58,359 nt of DNA from an uncultured Microbulbifer sp. (GCF_947489355.1 NZ_CANLDD010000025.1:1-58359), one strand, 5' to 3'; counted from the first letter of the stretch, positions 11,901-20,747 are shown. Notes: generated by a model from the sequence alone, not told the origin. A program made the numbers and translations.

Positions 11901-14900
11901 CGGTTCCAGGCCAGTGTCTGTGCCGTGCTGATGCCATCCCCGCTCAGGGTGGGATCGGCCTGGGCGATGCCGGCAAAGACGGTACTGCCCGGCACAAAGG
12001 CCAGACCCAGGGACAGCTGTTCGCTGATCGACAGATCGTAGGCGGCGGAATTCTGCGTATCGGCGGCGGTGGTGATATCCAGGGTAAAGCGCAAAATATC
12101 GCCGGCATCCGGGTCGCTGCCGGGGTTGGTGCGATTGGCAACCGTTGCCGTTGCGGACAAATCCGGTTCCACAATGGTGAGGGTGGACGCCGTGGCGCTG
12201 CCACCGGCCTGTGGCGCCCCCCCTTTGCTGGCGGCATAGGTATAAACGGTCCGATTGTCGACACGGTGACCCGCCTGGGCGGTGGCGTTGTTGGCGACCC
12301 GTGTGCGCAGCTCGAAAATGGCCACTGTGCCGGCGGGAATCAGTTCCAGGCCGAGGGCGATACTGTTGCCGCTGCTGTTATCGCTATAGACAAGGCCGTT
12401 GATTTCCCGCACCTGCACCGGTGCCAGACCCGGGTCCAGCAGATCGGTAATTTCCACATCGTAGATGGCAGAGGTGGTGGCGCTGCCGGGTACCTGGATG
12501 CGGTACACCACCTCCTCCCCCACTGCTGCGGTAGCGGCAGTCTGCAAGGTTTTCTGCGGCGCGGTAACCGTAGTGGCCACAGTGCCCATGGGGTAAGGCG
12601 TACCGAGGGGAACCGGTGCATACCGCTCGCCAGTATTAGCCGGCAGTGACCAGAATTCGTCGACGGCAAAGGTGTTTATCCAGGTTTCACCACCGCCGAT
12701 ATCGGTGTAAAAACCGATCTCGTAATCAATATCCAGGCAGCTCCCCGGCTCGATGGGCACCTGGAAAGTGAAACGCATAGTGTCGCCGCGACTGGCCGGC
12801 GGGGTATAGGTATAGTCGCTGCCCTGGGTCAGCACAGTGCCGCCAGCAGTGACCTGCAGATTGGCGATGGCGCCTTCGTCCATCTGGGTGGCCAGGTCGT
12901 CGCTGAGAGACAGATCGTAGGCTGGCGCCAGTCCGGAATTACAGGCGTGCAGGGTAAACCGCATCAGGTCGTTGGCCGGGTCCACATTCAGGTGGGCGTT
13001 GGGCCAGGTGGCATCGGTTTTGGTCAGGCCGTCGATCAGCGGCTGCAATACAGTAATGGTGGCACTGTCCTGCAGAGTGGCGGCAGCGCCAGTGTAATTC
13101 AGCACGGCGGTATTGGTCAAAGTCGCGCTGGGCGCGACGATCCCCGCACCCGCCACCACTTTGGCGGTGTACTCGATCACAAAAGGGTTGCTATTGCCGA
13201 AATCGCTGCGGATATCTCCCAGGTTCCAGCTCACCGTGCCGGTAGTCCCCACGGTGGGAACCGCACTGGCGGAATAGGTAAAACCATTCAGGTTGGCATC
13301 AAAGGGGGCGCTGGTATCGCCATTGACACTGACAATGGCATCGAATGCCAGCCCCGCCGGCAGGGCATCGCTAATGGTGACCGCCGGTGTGGTGCCCGCC
13401 TGCAGATCCAGGCTCAGTCGATAGGTGGCCGTATCGCCGATCCGCAGCGTGCCCACCGGGGAAGCGGTATCGGAATCCGCGACCACCGTTTTCGCAATGC
13501 CGGTGTTGTCCACCGTATCGATACTGGCCTCCGCCGGGCCCACACAGTAATCGTCCGGTGCGGCAATGGCGGGGCAACCGGCGCCGTCGCGCTCGTAGGC
13601 CAGGTCGTTGATATGGCTGTTGTCCAGCGAGGTCCAGTCCAGCAGTACGCTGTTGCTGATGGGGGAGCCGAATACCCCAGCCACCTGGGTGCGATAGGTG
13701 ACCACCAAAGTCTGGCCCAGGGGCAGGTCCAGGCTGTTGTCGCCATTGCCCCGGCCCCACACCAGGGGCCCGCTGGGGGCCCCCGCCGGCGTCGCCACAA
13801 AGCCGGCAACGGCGGTGCCGTCAATGCTTGCCGTGGGGGTAAAGCCGCTGTCATAACGCAGCTCTGGGGGCAGCGTATCCACCAGGTTGAGATCGAATGC
13901 CGCTGCGGTGGATGCGGGATCATGAGTAACGGTAATCACATATTCCAGCACATCGCCGCCCACCGGCAGATTGCCCGGGTTGGTGGCATTGCGCACGGTT
14001 TTACTCACCGTGAGCCGCGGCTCCACCACAATCACTGTCGCGGTGTCATCGTTGCGGTTTTCCGCCGTCCCGGTCTCGCCGTTGCGGTAACTCAACGCAG
14101 CGCTGTTCTGGCGCCTGTCGCCGTTATTGGTGGCCAGGTCATTGTCGACGCGGGCAAAATAGGTGATGCGGATCAGCGGCTGCAGTGCGTTGCCAGCGGT
14201 ATCATTTTCACTGGCGGTATCGACAGTGCCAATGTTCCAGGTGGCATTGCCGGCGGTGTTATCTGCGGGGAAGCTGTTGAATGCCGCCTCGGCGGGCGCA
14301 CTGCCATTGATGCTTTCGATACCCACAAACGCGTAGGTGATGTCGTAGTCGGCATTGTGACTGAGCACATAGCCTTCCGGGCTGCCCAGCTGGTCGGCAA
14401 TGACCAGGTCCCGGCTGACGCCCTCCGGCAGACGGATTTCCAGCTGGAACTGTTTGTGCGCACCGATGGTGGGAATGACAGTGGGTTCGAGATCGGATTT
14501 GACCAGTTGCAGGGGCGGCACTTGGGTCTGGGCCCCGGCGGCGGTTTCATAATCGTTGATGGCATCGCCGGCGTTGGGCAATACACCGATGCGCATACCG
14601 TCGGCCGCACCGTCGGGGCCTATGCGATTGGTGCTGTTTAAAGCCACGTCCGTGCCCGGCAGGGACTGCCAGCGGGCCTGGAGGCTGTTGTCCAGAATCT
14701 CGTGGGGCTCTACGCCCTGCCCAACGCGGACATCGAAGGTAAAGGATCTGCTCTCGCCGATGGCGATGGTGTAATCCCCATGGCCGCGGTTCCAGCTGAA
14801 AATCGGGGCATTGGCCCCGAGGGTCGTGACATCCACATTCTGGGGCGGGTCGGCGCCGCCGATATTGCCCGCATAAATCAGCTTGGAGCCGGTGAGATCG

Positions 14901-17900
14901 TCCAGCACCTGCAGGTTATAGGCGGCCGCGGTGCCGGTATTTTCCGCTGTTACGGTGACAGTCAGGATATCGTCCGCATCGCTGTTGGCGACTGCAAATG
15001 CCTTGCTCAAGCGGATCTGCGGCTCCTGCACCCTGATCTCATGGGCATCGAAAGGCACCACCACGGTTGACCCCGCCTCGTCCACATAACGCAGCTGGGC
15101 AGTGGTGTAGCTGCCGCCGTTGCGCAGCAGGTCGCCGTCATTGGTATTGCTGCTGTTGTCGATGCGGGCGATAAATTCCACCGGGAAATCAAACAGGCTG
15201 CCAGTCACCATGGTGACTTCCTGATCGCCAAAGTCCCACGCCACATAGTCGGCGCTACCGGTATTGGTACAGGTCGCGCTCACAGTGCCACCGGGTACGA
15301 ATCCCGCCGCATCATAGGGGGGCGCATCGAGATCGACCGTCTGCCCCTCGATACAGCGCATGCCCGCCGGCAGCTCATCGCGGATAACGAAATTGCGCAA
15401 TTTGGCCGCGGGTATTTTTGCGGTGAGCCGGTAGCGGACTTCCTCACCCACCACGGCGGTATCACTGCCGCTGCCACTGCCGCTGCCACTGCCGCTGCCA
15501 CTGGCAGTGCCATTGGACAATGCCACAGCCTGTTTCGGCTCCGCCTGCACCTGGATAATCTGCATCTGCGCGTTCGCATCCGCGGACCGGTAGTGGCGCG
15601 CGCGCCCGGCGGCGGGGGTGCCGTCACCAACTCCATCGTTATCCCCGTCACTGTCGATCTGCGGCGCGCTCTGGTTGCCGAAATCCCCCTGCAGGCTGTC
15701 GTAGCGGGCGAAGAAGCTGTTGTTAAAGGTCTGCAGTGGCGCTACGGAAGGATGGGGTTTCACCCGGTAGTAGAGGGTCACCGAGTCGCCGGGGTTGATG
15801 CGCTCCAGGGCGGAGGAGTGCTCATAGGTAAAGGTGACAATGGCCGGGGTGCCGCCATCGCTGCAATGGCTGGCGATGACATAGTCATTCGCGCCGGCGG
15901 CGGTGCCCACCAGGCCGTCATCGCCGGGGGCAGTTTCCGCAGCGCCGTCGCCGTCGTTGTCCAGGCCGTCGCTATCCAGCGGCTGCACACACATCTGCCC
16001 GCTGGCATCCAGGGTGTCGGTCACCACCAGGTCGTAGGCCGGTGCGCGGTTGACGCCACTGTCGGCGGCGCGATTGGTCAGGGTCAGGCGAAAGATATAG
16101 GTCTGGTCCCGGTGGCCCTCGTTGGTGAAGTCGACAAAATTGCTGCAGCTGATCCCTACACCGTAGAGGTTTTCGTTACAGACTTTTTTATCCACCGCGA
16201 TGCGGGGCTCGGTAACGGTCACGGACTCCGACCACTCGCTGATATCCGGAAAGCCCGGCACTGTGGTGGGCACGCCGTCGATATTGGTCAGGATGCCGCT
16301 GGTGTTGTAATTGTCCACCACCAAAGTTTCGCTATCGAACACCGCGGTGAACCGGGCCCGCCCATAGTCGGTGCTGGGGTTGGCGTGCTGGTTGGGGTCC
16401 GTGTTCTCCCTGTCGACCGGATCATTGAGCAAACGGGTGGTCATGTCCGAGAGAAACCAGCGATCCCGCGCACTGATGCTGGCACTGATGTCCCAGAGCA
16501 GGTCCGTTTCGCTGAGGGGGATATTCAGGCCGCCGCTCTCGACGATATCGCTGCCGGGAATCACCACACAGTTGGCCTGGGAGACCGGGTGCGGCAGGGT
16601 GACGTCGGCACAGTTGAGCAGTCTATCGGCGATATAGCCCTGGCCGTCCGGCAGGTCGTCGCGCACATCGATATCGCGCACTTCGATCAGGGTAAATCCC
16701 GGCGTGTCAAAACCAAACCAGCCGCCGGCCTGGATTTCGAAGCGGCACTCCTCGCCGATCAGGGCACTGCTGTTGGGGAAACCGGCCTCGCCGGTCAACT
16801 CGTTGCAGGCGTCGGCGCGGTCTTTGCGCAGATTGAAGCCCATCACCCGCGCGCGCATACCGTCGAGGGTATAGTTGTTGGCCAGCTGTTTGTTGGGGGT
16901 TGTCTGCGCCAGGGTGGCCGGCTCGGGAAAGGTCAGCGGAGTGCCATCAGACAGCGCAATCTCCCCCACCACATCCGCGCGAAAAGTGAGATCGTCATCG
17001 GTGGCGGAGTGATTTTTTTCCACCTGGAATAAAATGCGCTCGGTGGTGCCCGGTTCGATCACACCGCCGAGGTTGCTACAGCGATACACGGTTGCGGAGG
17101 CGGGCAGGTAATCCGGCTGGTTCCACAACGGGTGTGCGGGCACTGTGCCGGGGTTTGGATTTCCCACAGCCGTACAGGCGCGGTTATTGGACAGCACCCG
17201 CATGGCCTCGCCAAAGGTGACATACACCGCGTAATTGTCCGCGTCGTGGCCACCGTTGTTGGTGACGTCCACGGTCAGTTCCGAAGTGCCGCTATCGCGC
17301 ACGATATACAGAGGGTAAACGGTGCTGATATCCAGATCTTCCGGGTCCGGTGTGACCGGCTGGCGCTCGATCTGCGTGGGCGGATTGGTGCCGGGACAAA
17401 AATCCTCGTAATCGATGCTGAGCACATTGTCGGCCAGGCGCAGATTGCTGTTGGGGTCCAGGCCATTGGCCGCCGTTTCCTCCTCGACATCCAGGTCGGC
17501 GGTCTTGTCGTAAAAGTCCGGCTCGGTGGTGACGATGCGAAAACGGATCTGGATTTCATCTCCAAAGCGCATCATATTGCGCTGATCGGCATAGCGCGGG
17601 TGCACACTGCTGCTCAGCAGACGGAACTCCGGGCGATTGTTGTTGAGCGGGTTGGGGTCCCACTGATTCCAGTTACTGCCCACACGCCACTGCAGTGTGT
17701 CCGCCATGCCCGGGTAGTTTGTGCCGTAATTGGCCCCGTGGCCGTCAATACCCCGCCGCTGGCGGGTGATCCGCGGGGTATAGGTGGTGTCCACCACATA
17801 CTCATCGGGCAGGTCGCTGACAAACTGGATATCCCTGACCGATCCCCGCGTCCGGTTGTTGAGGGTGATTGTGACAAACCCGGCGGCGCCCAGTGGTTGA

Positions 17901-19051
17901 TTGAGGTTGGTACCGGTTATCGCCTGGGTAACAGCGAGATCCGTTGCCACCCGGGCAAACAGCGTCTCCGTATCGGCGCCCGGCGCACTTCCGGTGGCTG
18001 GAGAGGTGATACCGCCAACGCCGGTATCCGCATCAATTTCACAGCCCCACTGCAGATCCGAAACCCGATTGGTACCGTCGCTGCAGGAACTGTTCACCTT
18101 GCCCACCAGGTAGATGTCGCGACTGCCTCCCGCCGGCACATCGGTACGCCCGGGCCCACTGGCAAAGTTGCCGTTCAGTGAGAAATTATTGATGTTATTG
18201 CCCGCCGCTATGCAGCCGGTACCGCCGGGATCCGTGCCATTGTTATTGGCAACCTCAAGCGCGGCGGCGTTACTGGGGCAGGCATAGTTGATGTCCATAT
18301 TCGGGTTGGTCATCAAATCATCGAAGCGCGCATCCTGCATAGCCGCGAGGCCACTGTTCGAGATGCGGATACGCCAGATAACATCATCATTGATATTGCC
18401 GTAGACGTTATTGGTGTAGTTGCTCTGGGCCGCATCCACATTCCGCCCGCGCTTGTCCATGGACGGCAGCGGCTCGCGGATAGCCAGCTCCAACCTGTCC
18501 GTATCCGTGGTGGTGGGATAGCTGCAGTAGTCGAAGGATGCACTGGCGTTCAAGGTGCGGTTGTTGACCACCAGCTCCTCCTCCCGGTTGACCCGGCTGC
18601 GCACACCGAAGGTGATGGTCATGGTGGTGTTTTCGTTACGCGCGGCCAGCGCGGACAGGTCCGTGCGATCCCAACGAATGGTAGTGTCGCTGATGGTGGG
18701 TTCGCCCAGCACCACCCCGGCACTCACGGAAGTGGAACCGGGAATATATTCCAGCTGCGAAGTACCCAGGTTTTCGCTGACGACGATGTTTTCAATATGC
18801 TGGATTCCCTGGCCGCCACTGCGGATAGATGGTACGCGGATTTCAAGGGTCACCTGACCATCGCCACACAGCACACACCAGCTGCTTGCATTGCGGTGAT
18901 CCAGAATATTGAAGCTTGCCGGGTTATCGGAAAAAGTGGGGCAGTTGTGATCGGCCAGCGCCTGCGGCGTAAAAAAAACCGACCAAGCGCTCAGCAGCAA
19001 GCCGGCAAGCAAATGACTCCAGGATTTCCGCCCAATTACTTCTGACATCAT
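5993..19051 (-). CDS. Giant secreted DUF11-repeat surface protein (~4350 aa)
   Basis: One uninterrupted frame of about 4352 codons. A signal peptide ends near PQALA-DHNC. Most of the protein is a long series of DUF11-like immunoglobulin-fold repeats with the recurring pattern of a KT(V) opening, GD.v.Y.i...N.G, then D.LP.....Y. Such repeats form stalks on secreted surface proteins. A Gly-Ser tract lies near residue 1187. An SdrD-B/CNA-B-like module with LWHDVNFNQ is near 3740, and another with FDDKNRNGYQDAGEGG near 4157. The last about 100 residues (FEPEGTGLRPQWRSRIDRLL onward) resemble an OmpA-type fold. I chose the ATG at 19051; ATG 19048 and GTG 19054 or 19057 are alternatives, and no strong ribosome-binding site decides between them. 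It lies just downstream of the ExbBD/TonB-like operon and is coupled to the barrel gene. Function is unproven; adhesin or surface filament is most likely. Confidence 0.8.
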   Translation of the reverse strand: MMSEVIGRKSWSHLLAGLLLSAWSVFFTPQALADHNCPTFSDNPASFNILDHRNASSWCVLCGDGQVTLEIRVPSIRSGGQGIQHIENIVVSENLGTSQLEYIPGSTSVSAGVVLGEPTISDTTIRWDRTDLSALAARNENTTMTITFGVRSRVNREEELVVNNRTLNASASFDYCSYPTTTDTDRLELAIREPLPSMDKRGRNVDAAQSNYTNNVYGNINDDVIWRIRISNSGLAAMQDARFDDLMTNPNMDINYACPSNAAALEVANNNGTDPGGTGCIAAGNNINNFSLNGNFASGPGRTDVPAGGSRDIYLVGKVNSSCSDGTNRVSDLQWGCEIDADTGVGGITSPATGSAPGADTETLFARVATDLAVTQAITGTNLNQPLGAAGFVTITLNNRTRGSVRDIQFVSDLPDEYVVDTTYTPRITRQRRGIDGHGANYGTNYPGMADTLQWRVGSNWNQWDPNPLNNNRPEFRLLSSSVHPRYADQRNMMRFGDEIQIRFRIVTTEPDFYDKTADLDVEEETAANGLDPNSNLRLADNVLSIDYEDFCPGTNPPTQIERQPVTPDPEDLDISTVYPLYIVRDSGTSELTVDVTNNGGHDADNYAVYVTFGEAMRVLSNNRACTAVGNPNPGTVPAHPLWNQPDYLPASATVYRCSNLGGVIEPGTTERILFQVEKNHSATDDDLTFRADVVGEIALSDGTPLTFPEPATLAQTTPNKQLANNYTLDGMRARVMGFNLRKDRADACNELTGEAGFPNSSALIGEECRFEIQAGGWFGFDTPGFTLIEVRDIDVRDDLPDGQGYIADRLLNCADVTLPHPVSQANCVVIPGSDIVESGGLNIPLSETDLLWDISASISARDRWFLSDMTTRLLNDPVDRENTDPNQHANPSTDYGRARFTAVFDSETLVVDNYNTSGILTNIDGVPTTVPGFPDISEWSESVTVTEPRIAVDKKVCNENLYGVGISCSNFVDFTNEGHRDQTYIFRLTLTNRAADSGVNRAPAYDLVVTDTLDASGQMCVQPLDSDGLDNDGDGAAETAPGDDGLVGTAAGANDYVIASHCSDGGTPAIVTFTYEHSSALERINPGDSVTLYYRVKPHPSVAPLQTFNNSFFARYDSLQGDFGNQSAPQIDSDGDNDGVGDGTPAAGRARHYRSADANAQMQIIQVQAEPKQAVALSNGTASGSGSGSGSGSGSDTAVVGEEVRYRLTAKIPAAKLRNFVIRDELPAGMRCIEGQTVDLDAPPYDAAGFVPGGTVSATCTNTGSADYVAWDFGDQEVTMVTGSLFDFPVEFIARIDNSSNTNDGDLLRNGGSYTTAQLRYVDEAGSTVVVPFDAHEIRVQEPQIRLSKAFAVANSDADDILTVTVTAENTGTAAAYNLQVLDDLTGSKLIYAGNIGGADPPQNVDVTTLGANAPIFSWNRGHGDYTIAIGESRSFTFDVRVGQGVEPHEILDNSLQARWQSLPGTDVALNSTNRIGPDGAADGMRIGVLPNAGDAINDYETAAGAQTQVPPLQLVKSDLEPTVIPTIGAHKQFQLEIRLPEGVSRDLVIADQLGSPEGYVLSHNADYDITYAFVGIESINGSAPAEAAFNSFPADNTAGNATWNIGTVDTASENDTAGNALQPLIRITYFARVDNDLATNNGDRRQNSAALSYRNGETGTAENRNDDTATVIVVEPRLTVSKTVRNATNPGNLPVGGDVLEYVITVTHDPASTAAAFDLNLVDTLPPELRYDSGFTPTASIDGTAVAGFVATPAGAPSGPLVWGRGNGDNSLDLPLGQTLVVTYRTQVAGVFGSPISNSVLLDWTSLDNSHINDLAYERDGAGCPAIAAPDDYCVGPAEASIDTVDNTGIAKTVVADSDTASPVGTLRIGDTATYRLSLDLQAGTTPAVTISDALPAGLAFDAIVSVNGDTSAPFDANLNGFTYSASAVPTVGTTGTVSWNLGDIRSDFGNSNPFVIEYTAKVVAGAGIVAPSATLTNTAVLNYTGAAATLQDSATITVLQPLIDGLTKTDATWPNAHLNVDPANDLMRFTLHACNSGLAPAYDLSLSDDLATQMDEGAIANLQVTAGGTVLTQGSDYTYTPPASRGDTMRFTFQVPIEPGSCLDIDYEIGFYTDIGGGETWINTFAVDEFWSLPANTGERYAPVPLGTPYPMGTVATTVTAPQKTLQTAATAAVGEEVVYRIQVPGSATTSAIYDVEITDLLDPGLAPVQVREINGLVYSDNSSGNSIALGLELIPAGTVAIFELRTRVANNATAQAGHRVDNRTVYTYAASKGGAPQAGGSATASTLTIVEPDLSATATVANRTNPGSDPDAGDILRFTLDITTAADTQNSAAYDLSISEQLSLGLAFVPGSTVFAGIAQADPTLSGDGISTAQTLAWNRGNSDLDIAAGGNSQLVFDAVVQDNVLASATLSAASRIEWTSLNEDNSSPHERNGADGVGGLNDYVLENIAAQRTAANNSTINKTRIDDSYGSGDPQLRVGDLVEYQLRLSLPEGSAPRATIVDTLPRGMVFEGTLAINGVTTAPFAATAPFVHGDIVEPIQSGDPATGPTTLRWSIADLRNRGDNNAANDDFVLRYRARVLNRDVHPWPADNTALTNQVQFGFESATGSETRSDSDSLDLRQPELVAGISSSPADGSTLAVGDMVDYTITLTNNGSAPAYDPVFRDTIPAGLRQSGINVQSILVNGAAAPMIAPTFDSATGAAVWDFSAGTGYAIQPGQALQMVYRVQADANLGAGLNLQNAAYVEVYYSLDDDNLPSLGATAVSADMREDYGPTAPVSVQFNTPNAAPLSIANTQSSASIGEPFNYRITIPETPQPTALHDVSVLMDLGASAAALEFVSATKVSGSNTFTPENSGSATALVIADTGSGIDVPAGEQVAIDVTLRLRDSNPPNLDGLTFTNSASYRYNYDNDNPAAGQGTGAGNTSPAMGVVEPTAITLTKTGPASLQSGLPGRFTLDLHNIGTGPAWDMRVTDRLPDNTPGGLCATPPDNFAAQITDGAGNGIATLTAGTDFNVAFDPASCTLSFTAMGAAAILAADHHLLLRYDAYLDADTRDGDTLTNIAGVALWHSWDSTMPEARQYIRPAPTDGTPGVLDHEDRFTVSASVPRVTFHKTVENITRAENPASLASPAEILRYTLTLTNLSGVAVSGIAITDDLGRLNRLPLFRPGSLQLVSAPAGSDSSGTNAAGGTHGSGLLQVNSLDLAAAGSAGDRLQLVYQVTLADVIDSGTQVFNQARVQLPGQLLRDSDDPNINGSDDPDLAGDEDPTRVVIESRPLLLAQKTSADLTGDADLLMVGDTLRYTLRVENTGDEHSVNATLRDQVPANTTYVAGSTTLNGAALTDVSGASPLEAGMGINTAGEAAGFIGAVAGGATAVVVTFDVTINDVRDGTIIANQGFVNGEGTGSGPFTEVPSDDPATTVPNDPTIDIVGDVPLLVAHKTVAIAVDNLSPGIVDPGDVLRYTIAIGNLGGVDATGVTLTDQVPANTTYMAGSTRLNGIAVADNGSAPLESGLPVSSDDLTPPLPAADSGVITSARTATVTFEVTVNTGTATGTVISNQGSVTAAELPLTLTDADGNPANGAQPTQVVVGDAQLLSIVKEVAVVGGGAAEAGADLEYRVTIANIGAVPATRVHISDDLATAGDGVLSYIANSATLNGRVDGISVSGTVISADYATVYGDLPPGQSASLRFQARLSDSLAIGYRVLNTAEVQWNNPPSSNRASVAIDVGGTPGIANLAGYLWHDVNFNQRADAHERLLLNWSVDLYFNDALLETAQSDDKGYFQFPGLVPNGAGGPGYEIRYRAPDAGENTASLGNTSSGFSNGPQRISEIVAASGANPQNLNLPLTPNGVVYNSVLRRPIAGATLTLLRASSGQALPDRCFDDDKQQGQVTRAGGYYKFDINFADAACPANADYLIKAEVADDNYVGGESLIIPAQTHGETAGFDAGACLGSGADRIPATVDHCEVQLSAAQPPLDIAARDAATDYYLRLTLDDDRIPGESQLFNNHIPMDPKLEGALSITKTAALLNVTRSQLVPYTITFGNTLSIPLTDLQLVDFFPAGFKYVAGSARLDGEPVEPVMNGLQLIWPDLRVEAEQTRELKLLLVVGSGVGEGKYINRARLFNQLSGQLASGEASATVRVVPDPTFDCTDVIGKVFDDKNRNGYQDAGEGGLAGARVVSATGLNATADAYGRFHITCAVVPNAERGSNFVLKLDDRSLPSGYRLTTENPRVMRATRGKMVRFNFGASLHRVVRLDMAEAVFEPEGTGLRPQWRSRIDRLLEKLNEAPSVLRLSYLAENEAPDLVEERLQAIKAEIADAWARAHGDYELTIETEVFWRRGAPPGKGGLQ
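15464..15499 (-). repeat. 12-bp tandem repeat encoding a Gly-Ser linker
   Basis: Three perfect copies of ACTGCCGCTGCC (plus-strand reading) sit inside the giant DUF11 gene and are followed by a degenerate fourth. On the coding strand they encode alternating Gly and Ser between two repeat domains. The unit is a multiple of three, so copy-number change would lengthen or shorten the linker without a frameshift. Confidence 0.85.
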
Positions 19052-19358
19052 CACCACTGATTCGCCGCCACTTTTCTATTTCAAAAAATCCCTGACCAAA
19101 CCTGCAAGCATCACCACCAGAAAGACACAGTCCGGCCCAGCAAGCTTAATTACCAGGAAAAAAACTGGCCGTGAAACAGGTCATAAATCCCTGTCAGGTG
19201 CGGAAACTTTTTTGGGGATTGCCAAGTGGTTCTCAGGCTGACTTTGAGGAAAGATACCTCGTGAGGAGGAAATAAACCGGGCGTAAAAAACACACCCGAA
19301 ACAGTTTTTCTCTATACGCGCCTAATCTCTCTCCGCTTGTGCGGAGAGGACGTATCCA
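19052..19358 (-). promoter_or_regulatory. 307-bp leader between machine operon and giant genes
   Basis: This non-coding gap separates the TonB-like gene (stop at 19359) from the giant gene pair, all on the minus strand. It holds a hairpin at 19329-19348 and a second small inverted repeat (ACAGG/CCTGT) in 19178-19196. The size suggests a separate promoter for the giant pair. I could not assign convincing -35/-10 boxes or a known riboswitch, so its regulatory role is inferred from position only. Confidence 0.35.
19329..19348 (-). terminator. Perfect 8-bp hairpin after the TonB-like gene
   Basis: CTCTCCGC, a four-base loop, then GCGGAGAG forms a perfect stem 10 bases past the stop of the gene ending at 19359. 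No run of T follows on the minus strand, so it is a poor intrinsic terminator. It could be a processing or attenuation element between the machine operon and the giant genes. Confidence 0.4.
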
Positions 19359-20738
19359 TTAATTGTTGGGAAAGAAGTCGATCGGAAAAAGAATGGTGAT
19401 GGTGGGCACACCGGCCTTTTCGCCGAAATTAAACCGCTTCACCCGCGCCACAATTTTGGCGTTGAGCGCCGGCGAATCCATATCGCTGAAGTCCACTTCC
19501 GCCAGGGATACCGAGCCGTCCGGTTCGATGGTGATCTTCAGCACCATCTTGCCCTGCAGGGCGGGATTGTTGCGCAGTTCGCGGTTGTAGATGCGATACA
19601 GTGCAGCCTTGTAGCGGTCGAAAACAATCTGGATTTCCTCATCGGTACGGGAGGGACCAACACCATCGCTGAGCGGTCGGTCCTCGCCAGCGAAATCCCC
19701 CTCGGTACCGATAGAACTCTCCACTCGTGCGAAGGCCACACCGCCCAAGGATGATCCGGTACCACCCACGTTGCGGCTCAATGTTGCGGTACTGATACCC
19801 CCACTTCGGGTGGTTGCAGCGGCAGTAATCAGCGAGCGCTGACTGCGGTTTTCCTGCTTGCCCGCGGTGCTCAACTGGGTTTGCTGGCCAAGACGATTGT
19901 CCAGGTCGTCCTGGATAAGATCCTGCAAATTATCCTTAAAGGCGAGAACACCGGCGCGCTCCGCTTTTTTACGCGCCTGCTTTTTCTCCGCCTGGGCGGG
20001 CTTCGGGTCCTGCTTGGCCACTTGCTGCTCCGGCTCGGGCCGGGGCTTTTTCTCCTCCTGCTTGGGCTTGGCCGGCTCGGGTTCGGGTGCTGGCTTGGGC
20101 TTGGTTTTCTTCTCGATCACCAGCTTGGCCAGACGCTCGGGGATCTCCACCACCTGGGTTTCCGGTTCGGGCAGGGTATACAGCGGCACCAGATAACCCA
20201 GCAGTGCTGCGAAAAACAAGGTGGCAAATACACAAATACGAAAGCGTCTTTCATCCTCGCCCCAGGTATGCCAGGGCAGCACCATCGGGTGGAAATCTGC
20301 TGGCTTGAATTCCCGGGTAATTTCCAACTCAAACCGGGATTCCTCTTCCGCGAGGCGCAATTCCTCGGTGCGCTCATCCAGAACCAGGATCTCTTCGTTG
20401 CAGCCATCCATTTGTTCCAGGAGTGCCCTGCGGCGCTTTTGCAGCTGGCCCCGGCTTTCGTTATAACCCCGGGTAGATTCCCTGATCCGCTCGATAACCC
20501 GTCCAGAGGCATCTGCCCGGTAGTCCTCGGCCCAGAACAGATCGCCGGCGCCAACTTCTTCGAGTTGATGTAGGCGCTGGGCAATTTCATCGAGTAGCTG
20601 GTACTTGGTGCCATGGGTTTGTAATTCAGCCAGCTTCTCTTCGATCTGCCGCTGCTGGTTTCCAAGCAGATGCATGCGTTGGTAAGCCGCCTCAAGCGCC
20701 TCGGTGACCGCCCGCTGGTGTTGAAGAAAATTACTCAC
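19359..20738 (-). CDS. TonB-like energy transducer with AgmX/PglI-type C-terminal domain
   Basis: 459 residues from a GTG start that follows the ExbD stop by nine bases. Residues 1-165 are a cytoplasmic, charged, coiled-coil-rich domain. A single membrane helix spans about 167-188. Next comes a Pro/Lys/Glu-rich periplasmic spacer (about 205-262) as in TonB. The last about 100 residues (DEEIQIVFDRYKAALYRIYN, then GKMVLKITIEPDGSV) have the pattern of the AgmX/PglI C-terminal domain, a TonB/TolA-like fold named from Myxococcus gliding proteins. In related systems such proteins carry proton-motor energy across the periplasm. The N-terminal coiled coil replaces the FHA or zinc-finger domains of the Myxococcus relatives. 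It is the last gene of the operon and likely couples the channel complex to outer-membrane partners. Confidence 0.8.
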   Translation of the reverse strand: MSNFLQHQRAVTEALEAAYQRMHLLGNQQRQIEEKLAELQTHGTKYQLLDEIAQRLHQLEEVGAGDLFWAEDYRADASGRVIERIRESTRGYNESRGQLQKRRRALLEQMDGCNEEILVLDERTEELRLAEEESRFELEITREFKPADFHPMVLPWHTWGEDERRFRICVFATLFFAALLGYLVPLYTLPEPETQVVEIPERLAKLVIEKKTKPKPAPEPEPAKPKQEEKKPRPEPEQQVAKQDPKPAQAEKKQARKKAERAGVLAFKDNLQDLIQDDLDNRLGQQTQLSTAGKQENRSQRSLITAAATTRSGGISTATLSRNVGGTGSSLGGVAFARVESSIGTEGDFAGEDRPLSDGVGPSRTDEEIQIVFDRYKAALYRIYNRELRNNPALQGKMVLKITIEPDGSVSLAEVDFSDMDSPALNAKIVARVKRFNFGEKAGVPTITILFPIDFFPNN

Positions 20739-20747
20739 AAACTTCCA

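Noticed and set aside
5981..18181. Plus-strand frames of 400-700 codons opposite the DUF11 giant gene (for example 10577-12649)
   Set aside because: Same reason: antisense shadows with low-complexity translations and no ribosome-binding sites.
19052..19358. Possible c-di-GMP riboswitch before the giant surface-protein gene
   Set aside because: No GEMM-type core sequence is visible on the minus strand.
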